In this document: in pieces, positions 15,001 to 24,040 of the stretch
Layout of the letters: the number at the start of each line of letters is the position of its first letter
Numbering within the stretch: the first letter of the stretch is position 1
Source: Cytophagaceae bacterium
GTDB taxonomy: Bacteria; Bacteroidota; Bacteroidia; Cytophagales; Flexibacteraceae
DNA: 64,000 bases
Reading direction: 5' to 3'
Assembly: GCA_027490155.1 (NCBI GenBank)
Contig: JAIXYP010000005.1
Coordinates: forward strand, 1-64,000
Translations under genes and position numbers: made by a program
The notes under the pieces: model-generated
Told to the model about the DNA's origin: nothing
Seen by the model: the letters and a program-made list of their open reading frames with translations, nothing else
Databases searched by the model: none

Positions 15001-17994
15001 ACCTTGACTTTTGGCTTGCCTGTTAGTGTAAGCAGCCGCTTCCGGCTTAGTTGCCCAACAGGAACCATCAACCCTGCAGGTAATCTCACAATAAGCACTG
15101 GGGCTACTGTCTTCAGACAGGCTGGCACCTTTGTAACTGCTCCTGCCTTTGGTGGTGCTGTTATCATTAGCTACGGCAATAGCCAAAACCTGACTACAGA
15201 TAACGAGCTACCGACTAATGCTGCAAACATAGCCGCCATCTATGTCGATGCCAGTGCCTATACCACCACCCTGAACCGCAACTTGGTCATCAATAGTGGT
15301 AATTCGTTCAACCTCAATAACGGGATATTCGGACTGGGGACCAATACCATAACGGGGGCCGGTGCGATCAATCTCAATGGCGGTACCCTACGAATTGGCC
15401 ATGTAGGCGGTATTGCTGCAAGCTTGGCAACTACCATACGTAATTTCAATACTGGCATTATTGACTTCGACGGAGGAGGCGCCCAAAACGTCGGTGTTGT
15501 ACCTGGCCTAACAAATATGCGCCTCGCAACAATTGGTGCTGGGACTACTGTTACCCTAGATGCAGCCACGAATATCAGAGGCTTTTATGTAGGACCGGGC
15601 ACTAGCTTTGACCTCGGAGGGCGCACCCTCACTATAACCGTCTCTAGCACTGATACAACACTCTACAGCCTCGGGACCTTTGTGCATAGCAGTGGGAAGG
15701 TAGTATTTGCAGGCTCTAGCAGTGCAGTCCATATAATCAAAGGAACAGTAGGGCTATTTGATGTTGACATCATTCCTTCTGGTTTGTGTGGTATCAATTT
15801 TGGCACTGGCACTACCATAAATGGTACCCTCTCAATGTACACTGGTAGTTATTGTGTAACATCTGGGCCTACCTACGCCGTCGGCAGTACTTTAAATTAC
15901 CGATCTGGCGGGACTTATAACATCACGGTTGAGTGGAGCAATCCGTATAACGTTAGGGCAAGTTTCGCCACCTTGGTCAACATTGGAGGCAGTCTTCCGA
16001 CTGTAACCCGCACTATGCGGGGTAATCTGACGGTTGACTTTAATAGCGCTGTTAGTATGAACGAGTCTGGCAGCCGCATGACTGCCCCTTTTTCAGTTGA
16101 TGGGGACGTCATCCTTGATGGTGGGCTTTACCTCAGCAACCAAGTTGGAGGCGACCTAAGTATCGGAGGTAACTTTTATGTCAACTCCGGTTTTGCCTTT
16201 TTTGGTAACTCTAGGGCCGTGACATTCAATGGGGCAGGTAACCAAATGTTGGCCGGGACCTCCTCCTCACCTATCTACTTTCAGTTCCTGACCATTAACA
16301 AGCCTACTGGCGACTTTCTGTTTGACCACAGTTACATCCTTGATAACGGATCTGGAATGGCTCGTTTTTGGCAAATGTCCGGCACTACCTATCTCAATAA
16401 TCAACCTATCAATCTGTCCGGTAGTGGTAGCAAAATCTTCAGGGTTGATGCCGGGACCGTTTATACCGATGGCACCAACCTCAATGTTTCGACCTTGACG
16501 TTTCAGGATGGGGTGCCAACCACAGGCCGCCTTGGTGGCACAATCATTTACAACAAAACTGGTTCTGAAAATCTAGTCGGTGTTGTCTATTACAACCTAA
16601 GCCTTGCGGGCAGTAGTACCAAAACCATGGTAGGCAACCTGAGCATTGAAGGCTTGTTGGACATGACTGGCGGGGCTACTTTGGACAAAGCTGGCTTCAC
16701 CTTGGCTTATGGCAGCACTGGATCGCTGCGATATGCGGGAAACTTGTTCCAGACTGCTGGCGACGAATGGCCAGCTGATGCCAGTCCACTGAATGTCGAG
16801 ATCAACAACCCTGCTTATGTCACCTTAGGAGCTCCTCGGACCATCGCTGGGACCCTCACGATGCGTAGCGGAGACCTGAACTTGGCTGGCAATGTGCTCA
16901 CGGTCGGCACTTCAGCCCTCAGTACCGGCAATGTGGTATTGTCATCCAGCTCCACTGGTGCTATTATTGGTCTGCTAAGGCGCTGGATTAGCACGGCAGC
17001 ATCCACATACCAATTCCCGATCGGGCTAACTGCAACAAGGCGCAATGCTGAGGTTGCATTTTCCGCTGCGCCAAGTGGTGGTGGTACCCTAACTGCTCAG
17101 TTTATCCCTGGCAGACCTACGGAGACAGGTTTCCCGCTAGACCAAGGCGGTATCACGGTAGGTAACCTTGGTGCCAACGGGATATGGGAAATTGAAGCGG
17201 GGGATGGCTTATCAGGTGGTACTTACGGAATCACCCTAACAGGCACCTCTTTCCTTGGTGTCAATAATGTAAACCGATTGGTTTTGGTCAAACGTGCCAG
17301 CTCTGGTGATCCGTGGACTTTGGTAGGTACCCATATCCCGACGGCAGGAACCGCCTCTGAACCAATTGCCATGCGAACTGGGCTGACCTCATTTTCGCAG
17401 TTCGGTATTGGTGGCAATTACTATGAAAATCCGCTGCCAGTAACCTTGACCTATTTTGGGGGCAACCGCATGGGCTCAGCAGACTACCTGAGCTGGATAA
17501 CGACCGAGGAGCTAGACAACGCGGGTTTTGTCCTCAGTATCAGCGAGGATGGCATAACCTATCAAGAGGTTAGGTTCGTAGCCTCAACCGCAACGGGCAA
17601 GGGGCTTGTCCGGTATGCTGAAACCATTGAGATCGATAATCCAGCCTCCAAAATTTATTATCGCCTTCAACAGCGTGATCATAATGGCATGATCAGCGGT
17701 ACCTGGTTTGCAGTTATCCAGTCCCGCTCATCAGAGGTTGGGCAGGTCGCAATATGGCCGAACCCTGTTACTGCTAACACCAAAATCATCTTACCCTTTA
17801 GGTCAAACGAACCTTGCCAATTGGAGTTGTTAGATGCTACTGGCCGTGTATTGCATTATGTCAGCAACACCTTGCCTCCCCAAGCCTCTGACCAAGTGGT
17901 TGACTTTATCAGGACTCTGCCAGCAGGAACTTATTGGTTGCGTGCTTCAAACCAGACTACCGTATTGCCGGTGGTGAAGGTGAGTAGTTATTAG
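12046..17994 (+). CDS. Giant repeat-rich surface protein with T9SS type A sorting domain
   Basis: About 1,980 residues. An upstream GTG at 12022 is in frame, but the ATGs at 12046/12052 are followed by a normal signal peptide (RSIGCLILVVASFLLAQTLTYAQ). An N-terminal beta-rich module is followed by a very long Ser/Thr/Gly/Asn-rich region starting near the WSLGTTWAGGVIP segment, with short strands and GTLNL, GAGTMNL or GAGAINLN turns that look like a parallel beta-helix. Four degenerate modules carry an EW or DEWPA core (TEWSASSGAGYP, LEWSAITGPGYP, VEWSNPYN, DEWPADASP). The C-terminal ~80 residues (AIWPNPVTAN, LLDATGRVLHY, LPAGTYWLRAS, LPVVKV) are a T9SS type A sorting domain, so it is exported across the outer membrane. 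Adhesion or matrix function is inferred; no catalytic motif is seen. Confidence 0.87.
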   Translation: MTMNFTPLWRSIGCLILVVASFLLAQTLTYAQSPSRFTSGDFASPNNWSQGSSVGMTSAFSSFVHTTNANGTGNRYFRFYSATSGGTTYEPNGGSDILLSTNTPTALQVTGSGKAYFLNVSSAADNYVFKTSGSGSPGTSRLIIFRVQGVVRAVNSGTNVTRSPSGTVYPGQNIVVSAVANGVLATGQRMYLRYTTNSFTSSTIIPMAFVSGTTYSATIPASDNQAGATLNYYVLTSGGNTDGSALSISHSDADLFTINGQTNGGSNYSYMVANSWVSAAATAWSLGTTWAGGVIPTEGYPVTINHGVTLDLATRSVSALTIADGITLALGNNSLTIASTTSGTSLTGGGVTGSTVTSSATGRLITSGTGTQSFTGRLTLPNTRIGTAVNFGTNSTIVTSCSLTLVAGGSVSTNAPTYATGSTLEYAQTGTVSRGTEWSASSGAGYPANVLLTGTILNMGSGISDIRCAENLNIPSGTTLSMQATSGALIVGSLTLGGTIVQSTNSSSSLRCETNVLIAAGSTYTHNSRTLSMFGATNGTISGLGTAPLFGLEVNKTVGAKVTITDPRSLASSGSLSLTNGILEASTNLSIGSAGTVTRGLGSLTGTVTFAGNNPVTYTSTFSGTTGPELPADPQLADININSGAVASLGRSIALNSSRTMFVNGTLNLVSNTITGAGTMNLGSTAVVNINNSGGISAVMLPDAIATTEGAIINLLSSGSYGAGGLNLSGVNLVIKSPAVVTAAGAATFAGLSVESGASFNQTAGNLTITRSTPAISFNIVGSFSTSGTIAFTGSATHTTIGAVTFQNLNLSRSVNFPAGVTVNGTLNILANGAILSNALTYGPTANLTYNTGGSYTRNLEWSAITGPGYPKDVTISAGTTLNLLGSSSANRQISGDLVVSGSLNLGSMSNKLLVLGNTTLNGSLILGSAAGGDLELKQQLIVNAGAIYNANGREMLFSGTVTQSISGSFVGTLGLSLVGYSGTSTLTFGLPVSVSSRFRLSCPTGTINPAGNLTISTGATVFRQAGTFVTAPAFGGAVIISYGNSQNLTTDNELPTNAANIAAIYVDASAYTTTLNRNLVINSGNSFNLNNGIFGLGTNTITGAGAINLNGGTLRIGHVGGIAASLATTIRNFNTGIIDFDGGGAQNVGVVPGLTNMRLATIGAGTTVTLDAATNIRGFYVGPGTSFDLGGRTLTITVSSTDTTLYSLGTFVHSSGKVVFAGSSSAVHIIKGTVGLFDVDIIPSGLCGINFGTGTTINGTLSMYTGSYCVTSGPTYAVGSTLNYRSGGTYNITVEWSNPYNVRASFATLVNIGGSLPTVTRTMRGNLTVDFNSAVSMNESGSRMTAPFSVDGDVILDGGLYLSNQVGGDLSIGGNFYVNSGFAFFGNSRAVTFNGAGNQMLAGTSSSPIYFQFLTINKPTGDFLFDHSYILDNGSGMARFWQMSGTTYLNNQPINLSGSGSKIFRVDAGTVYTDGTNLNVSTLTFQDGVPTTGRLGGTIIYNKTGSENLVGVVYYNLSLAGSSTKTMVGNLSIEGLLDMTGGATLDKAGFTLAYGSTGSLRYAGNLFQTAGDEWPADASPLNVEINNPAYVTLGAPRTIAGTLTMRSGDLNLAGNVLTVGTSALSTGNVVLSSSSTGAIIGLLRRWISTAASTYQFPIGLTATRRNAEVAFSAAPSGGGTLTAQFIPGRPTETGFPLDQGGITVGNLGANGIWEIEAGDGLSGGTYGITLTGTSFLGVNNVNRLVLVKRASSGDPWTLVGTHIPTAGTASEPIAMRTGLTSFSQFGIGGNYYENPLPVTLTYFGGNRMGSADYLSWITTEELDNAGFVLSISEDGITYQEVRFVASTATGKGLVRYAETIEIDNPASKIYYRLQQRDHNGMISGTWFAVIQSRSSEVGQVAIWPNPVTANTKIILPFRSNEPCQLELLDATGRVLHYVSNTLPPQASDQVVDFIRTLPAGTYWLRASNQTTVLPVVKVSSY

Positions 17995-18018
17995 GCTGGG
18001 TTATTACCAAGTAGATAT

Positions 18019-18052
18019 AAGAAAAGGCCTAGATTAACCAGGCCTTTTTCTT
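18019..18052. terminator. Bidirectional intrinsic terminator
   Basis: AAGAAAAGGCCT pairs with AGGCCTTTTTCTT around a 9-base loop, between the convergent surface-protein gene and gcvP. Confidence 0.85.
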
Positions 18053-18134
18053 GGGTCAATTCAAATACTCCAACCTAACGTTTGCATTAGGAATGCTATT
18101 TGATTCAATGTCTCTGTCGGTAAAGCTTGATGGC

Positions 18135-21035
18135 TTAAGCTACCACCTCAGCTTCAGCATAAGCCTCCATCGGAAGGCAGCTACAGACGAGGTTACGGTC
18201 TCCATAGGCGTTGTCAACACGGCTAACAGTTGGCCAAAACTTGGCATCCTGAACGTATGGTAGTGGGTAGGCTGCACGCTGACGGCTATATGGGCGGTCC
18301 CATACATCGGCAGTGATTACAGAGGCTGTGTGTGGTGCGTGTTTGAGGATGTTGTTCTTGGCATCAGCCTGACCGGTCAATACCTCCTCTATCTCAGCAC
18401 GGATGCTAAGCAATGCATCACAGAATCGATCGAGCTCTTCCTTCGTTTCGCTTTCAGTAGGTTCAATCATCATGGTGCCAGCCACTGGGAACGACACGGT
18501 CGGTGCATGGAAACCGTAGTCCATAAGGCGTTTGGCCACATCCTCGACTTCGACCCCAGCAGCTTTGAAGCCACGGAAATCCACAATCATTTCATGAGCA
18601 CAACGGCCATTGGCGCCACTATACAAGATGCTATAGCCTTCTTCCAGACGCTTTTTCATGTAGTTGGCGTTCAGAATGGCATATTCTGTGGCAGCTTTGA
18701 GTCCATCTGGCCCCATAAGCCTGATGTAGGCATAGCTAATTGATAATATGCTGGCACTACCAAATGGCGCCGCCGAAATGGCTGATATAGCTTCCGATCC
18801 ACCAGTCTGAACTTCGGTATGTCCTGGGAGGAAAGGTGCTAGGTGTTTGGCAACACCAATTGGGCCCATGCCAGGTCCACCACCACCATGCGGGATGCAG
18901 AAGGTTTTGTGCAGATTAAGGTGGCAGACATCAGCCCCAATAAAGCCAGGGCTGGTGACACCAACTTGGGCATTCATATTGGCGCCATCCATATAGACTT
19001 GGCCGCCACGCTCATGGATGATTTCACATATCTCGATGATGCGTTCTTCGAACACACCATGTGTACTCGGATAGGTAACCATCAGTGCAGCCAAGTTGTC
19101 CTTGTGGGCATTGGCTTGCATTAATAGGTCATCAACGTCCACATTGCCTGCCGCGTCACATTTAACAACAACAACCTGCATACCAGCCATGACAGCACTT
19201 GCCGGATTTGTACCATGTGCCGAGCTCGGGATCAGGGCAATATTACGGTGATGGTCTCCACGACTTAAGTGATAGGCTCTGATAACCATCAAGCCAGCAT
19301 ATTCGCCTTGGGCACCACTGTTTGGCTGCAAGGATACGGCATGGAAACCTGTGATGTCAGATAGCCAACGCTCAAGGTTGATGAATAGTTCCTGATAGCC
19401 TTTGGTTTGGCTGCTGGGTGCAAAAGGGTGCAGGCCACCAACCTCTGGCCAAGTGACCGGAATCATCTCTGTAGTGGCGTTAAGCTTCATCGTGCACGAC
19501 CCTAGGGATATCATGCTATGAACCATACTGAGGTCTTTGTTCTCTAACCGCTTGAGGTAGCGCAACATTTCATGCTCCGTATGATAGCTATGATACACGG
19601 GGTGGGTCATGTAAGCTGAAGTACGCTCAAGGCTCGAGCTCCAACTATTTGACTTTGTTGCTAGGTCCAGTAAGGTCTCGGCAGTTGGGCAAGTCTTGCC
19701 TGCTACCTCAGCCAGAATATCCAACAATACTTGCACGTGTGAGACGGTACTTGTCTCATCAAGCGAGATGCCGATATGGCCATCTTGGTGGTATCTGAGG
19801 TTGATCTTGGCGGCTTCAGCCAATGTACGAACGGCATCTGACTGTGCACCTACCAGGGTGATGGTATCAAAATATTGATCTGAAACTAGACCCAGACCGA
19901 GTGATTTGACGCCTGATGCCAAAGCTTTGGTCAGGAGGTTGGTGTTGTTTGCTATTTGCTTGAGGCCATCTGGTCCATGATAGACTGCAAAGCTGCCTGC
20001 CATAACAGACAGAAGCACTTGGGCCGTACAAATATTGCTGGTTGCCTTCTCGCGCCGGATATGTTGCTCGCGCGTCTGCAAGGCCATGCGGTAGGCAGGT
20101 TTGCCTTGTGCATCGACCGAAATACCAATGATGCGACCAGGGATATGGCGCTTGAACTCGTCATGGGTGGCGAAGAATGCAGCATGTGGTCCGCCAAAAC
20201 CCATCGGGATGCCAAAACGTTGGCTGGAGCCTAAGGCAACATCGGCACCCATTTCGCCTGGTGATTTCAGGACGGTGAGGGCCAACAGATCAGTAGCTAC
20301 ACTGACGTAAACATGCTGCTCGTGCGCAGCTGAGATGAAATCAGTATAGTCCTGAACGCCTCCTAGGGTGTCAGGATATTGGAGCATAACGCCGTAAAGA
20401 TCCTCACGAGTTATGTCGAGTTTATCTAGGTCCCCCACCTCGAGCTTAATACCGACAGGTATGGCTCTGGTCAACAACAGATCAATGGTCTGAGGATTTG
20501 TATTATGGCTAACAAAATAAGTATGCGCATCCTTCTTGGCTGCCTTCCGCTGACCATGTAGCATAGTCATAGCCTCGGCAGCGGCTGTGCCTTCGTCCAA
20601 TAGGCTAGCATTCGCAATCTGCATTCCGGTTAGGTCCATCACCATCGTTTGATAGTTAATGAGGGCCTCCATCCGGCCTTGTGCAATTTCGGCTTGATAC
20701 GGAGTATAAGCGGTATACCACCCTGGGTTCTCTAGGATGTTTCGGAGGATTACAGTCGGCGTATTGGTGCCATAATATCCCATCCCGATATGGCTACGGA
20801 ATAACTCGTTTTTACCCATCATCGACCTAAACTCAGCCAAAAACTCGTCCTCGGTCACTGCGGCGGGCACGTTGAGTGGTTTCGGGAGCCTAATACTCGC
20901 TGGTACGGTTTGGGCGATGAGCGTTTCTACGGAGTCAACACCTATGGCTTCGAGCATCACTGCCTTGGCAGTTGTGCTGGCCGTACCTATATGTCGTTCT
21001 ACGAATGGGGTGCGGCGCAACGGCGACTGGTTCAT
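18135..21035 (-). CDS. gcvP: Glycine dehydrogenase (decarboxylating), P-protein
   Basis: The 966-residue single-chain P-protein of the glycine cleavage system: it decarboxylates glycine with PLP and passes the aminomethyl group to the lipoyl arm of H-protein. Both homologous halves are present: N-terminal half (about 1-440; [29 protein letters not shown]) and C-terminal catalytic half, with the PLP lysine K710 in LNLHKTF followed by [38 protein letters not shown] is also typical of the family. Length is normal. gcvT and gcvH are not adjacent, which is common in Bacteroidetes. The leader between the likely promoter (21139-21146) and the ATG contains a strong hairpin flanked by two CCTTAAGG palindromes. 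Confidence 0.96.
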   Translation of the reverse strand: MNQSPLRRTPFVERHIGTASTTAKAVMLEAIGVDSVETLIAQTVPASIRLPKPLNVPAAVTEDEFLAEFRSMMGKNELFRSHIGMGYYGTNTPTVILRNILENPGWYTAYTPYQAEIAQGRMEALINYQTMVMDLTGMQIANASLLDEGTAAAEAMTMLHGQRKAAKKDAHTYFVSHNTNPQTIDLLLTRAIPVGIKLEVGDLDKLDITREDLYGVMLQYPDTLGGVQDYTDFISAAHEQHVYVSVATDLLALTVLKSPGEMGADVALGSSQRFGIPMGFGGPHAAFFATHDEFKRHIPGRIIGISVDAQGKPAYRMALQTREQHIRREKATSNICTAQVLLSVMAGSFAVYHGPDGLKQIANNTNLLTKALASGVKSLGLGLVSDQYFDTITLVGAQSDAVRTLAEAAKINLRYHQDGHIGISLDETSTVSHVQVLLDILAEVAGKTCPTAETLLDLATKSNSWSSSLERTSAYMTHPVYHSYHTEHEMLRYLKRLENKDLSMVHSMISLGSCTMKLNATTEMIPVTWPEVGGLHPFAPSSQTKGYQELFINLERWLSDITGFHAVSLQPNSGAQGEYAGLMVIRAYHLSRGDHHRNIALIPSSAHGTNPASAVMAGMQVVVVKCDAAGNVDVDDLLMQANAHKDNLAALMVTYPSTHGVFEERIIEICEIIHERGGQVYMDGANMNAQVGVTSPGFIGADVCHLNLHKTFCIPHGGGGPGMGPIGVAKHLAPFLPGHTEVQTGGSEAISAISAAPFGSASILSISYAYIRLMGPDGLKAATEYAILNANYMKKRLEEGYSILYSGANGRCAHEMIVDFRGFKAAGVEVEDVAKRLMDYGFHAPTVSFPVAGTMMIEPTESETKEELDRFCDALLSIRAEIEEVLTGQADAKNNILKHAPHTASVITADVWDRPYSRQRAAYPLPYVQDAKFWPTVSRVDNAYGDRNLVCSCLPMEAYAEAEVVA

Positions 21036-21075
21036 ACGGGGGAGTGTGGGGGATTGTAGTTTTGGTGTCCTAGGA

Positions 21076-21133
21076 CCTTAAGGACTTAATATAGGTTAAT
21101 GACCAGAGGTCTAACCTATTTGTTTCCTTAAGG
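21076..21133 (-). promoter_or_regulatory. Structured 5' leader of gcvP
   Basis: ATAGGTTA (21091-21098) plus GACC (21101-21104) pair with GGTC (21108-21111) plus TAACCTAT (21112-21119). This gives a 12-bp stem with a 2-base bulge and 3-base loop. CCTTAAGG palindromes lie on each side (21076-21083 and 21126-21133) and can also pair with each other. If transcription starts about 7 bp past the -7 element, the structure occupies the first ~60 nt of the mRNA. It does not match the known glycine riboswitch as far as I can tell. A protein-binding operator is an alternative. Confidence 0.45.
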
Positions 21134-21138
21134 CTCGG

Positions 21139-21146
21139 CAAAGTTA
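21139..21146 (-). promoter_or_regulatory. -7 promoter element for gcvP
   Basis: Leftward TAACTTTG matches TAnnTTTG. Its position implies a leader of about 97 nt. Confidence 0.45.
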
Positions 21147-21255
21147 CGCCCGAATGTCGGTATGTTGTTCTGGGGTCCTATCTGATCGTCGGCTTTCAGT
21201 AGCATAATTCCTGTCCTAATCTCCCGTCGATCTTACCTAATTTTACACCTGTTTA

Positions 21256-21263
21256 TACATTTG
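21256..21263 (+). promoter_or_regulatory. -7 promoter element for the deacetylase-like gene
   Basis: TACATTTG matches TAnnTTTG and lies 51 bp upstream of the ATG, giving a leader of about 44 nt. Confidence 0.5.
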
Positions 21264-21313
21264 GCCTACTCGCCTATTGCCAGATTAAACAATATCTGCT
21301 TTTTTCGTCCAAG

Positions 21314-23296
21314 ATGCCTAAAGTACCAACTTCCCCATACACCAACCAACCTCGCTGGGGTTGGGGTCTTTTAGCTAGTCTGGTGTTGGCAGTAATCCTA
21401 TTTCTATTCATCCAGTATATTGTTCGTAGCAAGGCTGATGTCCAGGTTGAGGATTTGGCCTACGAATTCGAGGTGCCAGCCGCCAATATGCACCGATTTA
21501 CAGGTCTTGAAGGTCCAGATACCAAAAGTGTAGTCCCGCCAGAGGGCTTCACTTCTTGGCACAACTACGAAACTGGTTCCACAAACCAGATCGCAATCTT
21601 GCTCACTGACACAACTAGTTCTTGGCTTGGCATGGTGCAAGGTATGCAGTCAGCAGGGTTGCCATTTTGTTTGACTACATCGGTAGATAAAGCACTTCGC
21701 CATAACATGGTCTTGATCTATCCTAATCTCAGGAGCAACTACTTTTCGAAGGAGGAGATCAACAAGTTGGCCGATTATAGTAGGGAGCCATCTTTAGGTG
21801 GGGAGCATAGGGTGCTTTGTGCCTTCGGTCTAACCGGGGGCGGGCTTGAGGAGGCCTTTGGAGTCCGATTAGGAAAACCAAGCAAGACACGTTTTAACCT
21901 CTTGATCAATAATCAACTGCCTATCAGCCGTGATCTGCGTGAGCCTGAAGAATTAGCGTGGCGATTAGGTGACTCAGTCATTTATAAAGAAGTTCAGGTC
22001 ACTTTATCTTACCAGATCACTGGCAAAGCGACCTATCCACTTGTGCGATTTGACAAAGGTGATACCTCAGGGGTGGCTGTGTCCTATCGGCAGCTAGACA
22101 CGGGCCCACGTCTGTTGGCTTGGGGGATTGATCTTGGGGATTATGTCCTGCGGAACTATAATGGACGGGGATATGAAGGTTTCAAATCCTTTGTGAATGC
22201 TTATGAGCCAGGTATTGATGTTTTGTTTTTGCTTCTGCGGAAACTTTATCAAGATGCTGACCCCAGCACCGCAGTCACACTATGGCCTGTCCCAGATGGC
22301 AAGGGGCTGGAGCTCAATATTACCCATGACGTTGACTATACAAAGTCCATTGTGAATGGTGTCAAGTTCGCTGAATGGGAAAAACAAGCCGGCATTAAGG
22401 CAACCTATTTTGTCCAGACCAAGTACATTAAGGATTGGAACGATGATCTATTTTTAAACAACCTAGGTGCCAAGTGCATCAGCCAGATTAATGCCCTCGG
22501 GATGGAGATCAGCAGTCACTCTGTGGCGCATAGTTATGTGTACAATAACTTTCCGATGGGAACTGGCACAGAACGATACCCGAACTACCAGCCCTTTGTG
22601 ATGGAGCGTTACAAGTGCTATAATGGATCAATCTTGGGCGAGCTGAGAGTTTCACGGTTCTTGATCCAGCATTTTGCACCAGGTGCCCAATGTCTTTCAT
22701 TCCGCCCAGGTCACCTAAGCAACCCGCTTAACTTGCCCGAGGCCCTTTTGGCAACTGGGTATCGAAACCTTAGTACCATCCCTGCCTGTATGGCTCAAAG
22801 CTACAGGCCATTTTATTGCCGATACGGACGCAGTAGCTTCCAGCAGTTGCCAATTGTTGAACTGCCCATTGCGGTTGAGGACGAAAAAGATGGTCCAATG
22901 ATTAACCGTATTGCTGCAGGCATCAGGCTCGGGAGGTGTATCGCCCGTTATGGTGGCTATTACAATGCCTTGATCCATACCGACACCCTAGGCCAAAAAC
23001 TAGAATATGAAAAACAGCTCGTCGCAGCTCTTAGACCCATAGCACATATCACCACCGTGGCCGAAAGTGGGGACTGGTACCAGACATTGCTAGGCCTGCA
23101 GATTAGAAAAACTACTAATGGCCAGCTAGAAGTCTTGACCGCAAACCCTTATGCCAAGGTCAAATCTGGGCTCACCTTGTTGGTACCGTCTGGTTTCAAA
23201 ATTGTAGGAAAGGGCATCACCCCTGCAGGGCGTCAAAATTTATTCATCTTGCCAGCGTTTCAGGCACGTATGACTATATCAGTTATCCCAACCTGA
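21314..23296 (+). CDS. Membrane-anchored polysaccharide-deacetylase-like (CE4/NodB) protein
   Basis: 660 residues. A single N-terminal transmembrane helix (about 17-37, LLASLVLAVILFLFIQYIV) anchors a periplasmic or surface protein. Residues about 60-310 form an alpha/beta region that I cannot assign with confidence; its pattern (IAILLTDTTSSWLGMVQGMQ, then NMVLIYPNL) suggests a Rossmann or GATase1-like fold. Residues about 325-590 resemble a NodB/CE4 deacetylase: ITHDVD with H338, D339 and D341, metal-binding H402 and H406 in SHSVAHS, and FRPGH with R464/P465. Catalysis of N- or O-deacetylation of an envelope or exopolysaccharide glycan is inferred. A beta-like tail ends the protein. The next gene begins only 11 bp downstream, so the two are probably co-transcribed. 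Confidence 0.75.
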   Translation: MPKVPTSPYTNQPRWGWGLLASLVLAVILFLFIQYIVRSKADVQVEDLAYEFEVPAANMHRFTGLEGPDTKSVVPPEGFTSWHNYETGSTNQIAILLTDTTSSWLGMVQGMQSAGLPFCLTTSVDKALRHNMVLIYPNLRSNYFSKEEINKLADYSREPSLGGEHRVLCAFGLTGGGLEEAFGVRLGKPSKTRFNLLINNQLPISRDLREPEELAWRLGDSVIYKEVQVTLSYQITGKATYPLVRFDKGDTSGVAVSYRQLDTGPRLLAWGIDLGDYVLRNYNGRGYEGFKSFVNAYEPGIDVLFLLLRKLYQDADPSTAVTLWPVPDGKGLELNITHDVDYTKSIVNGVKFAEWEKQAGIKATYFVQTKYIKDWNDDLFLNNLGAKCISQINALGMEISSHSVAHSYVYNNFPMGTGTERYPNYQPFVMERYKCYNGSILGELRVSRFLIQHFAPGAQCLSFRPGHLSNPLNLPEALLATGYRNLSTIPACMAQSYRPFYCRYGRSSFQQLPIVELPIAVEDEKDGPMINRIAAGIRLGRCIARYGGYYNALIHTDTLGQKLEYEKQLVAALRPIAHITTVAESGDWYQTLLGLQIRKTTNGQLEVLTANPYAKVKSGLTLLVPSGFKIVGKGITPAGRQNLFILPAFQARMTISVIPT

Positions 23297-23307
23297 TCCT
23301 AACAGCA

Positions 23308-23976
23308 ATGATTTGTCAAATTTTAGGTGCAAAATCCAAGTTCAGCTTCGATTTGGTAGTCTGGCTTCTATTTGCCACTCTAGGAACCTTGCCTGCCTAC
23401 GGCCAAATACCGACCTCAATCAGCCATATACAAGATGTGCTGGCAGATGGGGCTGCTTCAATCAGCCCCGCTGATAGCCTTGACAAACAAATGCTCTACA
23501 TACCGTGGCCCGACGGTTGGGAGCTTGTCAAGAACAATGACAATGGCAAACGGGCTGATCTGCAGTTTTACCAAAAGGGGGAGAATCCTAGCAATTGGTC
23601 CGAAGCAGGCCTCATTTCTGCCATCTATAATAAGCGATTAGCCAACCTAGAGGAGTTTATGTATGACAACAATAGTGTCCTCCTGACCAATTGTGGTCAA
23701 CAGCAACACAAACTCATCAAACATCAGCCCACTGGTCCGGCCCCTTATATCGTCTATAGTTTTTCTTATGCCGATTGTGGCAAATCTACAGACGGTGCCA
23801 CCAAACAACCAACGCGTCCACAGTCTTGGTTATGCATTGTAGTGCAGGGGGCCAAGCACTTATTCATTGCTCAGTATGGCATCAAACAAGATCAATACGG
23901 GCCCATGCCTGCATCGATACAGAACCAATGGGTGAAAATTTTGGCCAAAGGACGTTTGATCAATATGCCAGAGTAG
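23308..23976 (+). CDS. Uncharacterised secreted protein paired with the deacetylase-like gene
   Basis: 222 residues with an N-terminal signal region (FDLVVWLLFATLGTLPAYGQ) after a longer than usual polar start. I recognise no domain. The mature part has five tryptophans, two cysteines that could form a disulphide (LLTNCGQQQ and SYADCGKS) and a beta-rich look. The start is 11 bp after the preceding stop on the same strand, so an operon with the deacetylase-like protein is likely and a shared role in envelope polysaccharide handling is possible. No terminator is visible in the 64 bp before the convergent DUF4292 gene. Confidence 0.7.
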   Translation: MICQILGAKSKFSFDLVVWLLFATLGTLPAYGQIPTSISHIQDVLADGAASISPADSLDKQMLYIPWPDGWELVKNNDNGKRADLQFYQKGENPSNWSEAGLISAIYNKRLANLEEFMYDNNSVLLTNCGQQQHKLIKHQPTGPAPYIVYSFSYADCGKSTDGATKQPTRPQSWLCIVVQGAKHLFIAQYGIKQDQYGPMPASIQNQWVKILAKGRLINMPE

Positions 23977-24040
23977 GGGATTGGCCGACAGATTTACTCA
24001 ATGTTGAGCCTATCCTCTCATAATCCGGACCTTCTGTTGA

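Noticed and set aside
13296-17417. Many long antisense frames inside the giant surface-protein gene, rich in Val, Pro and Leu
   Set aside because: They are reverse-strand shadows of the Thr/Ser/Gly-rich repeat coding sequence; the sense frame is continuous and ends in a T9SS domain.
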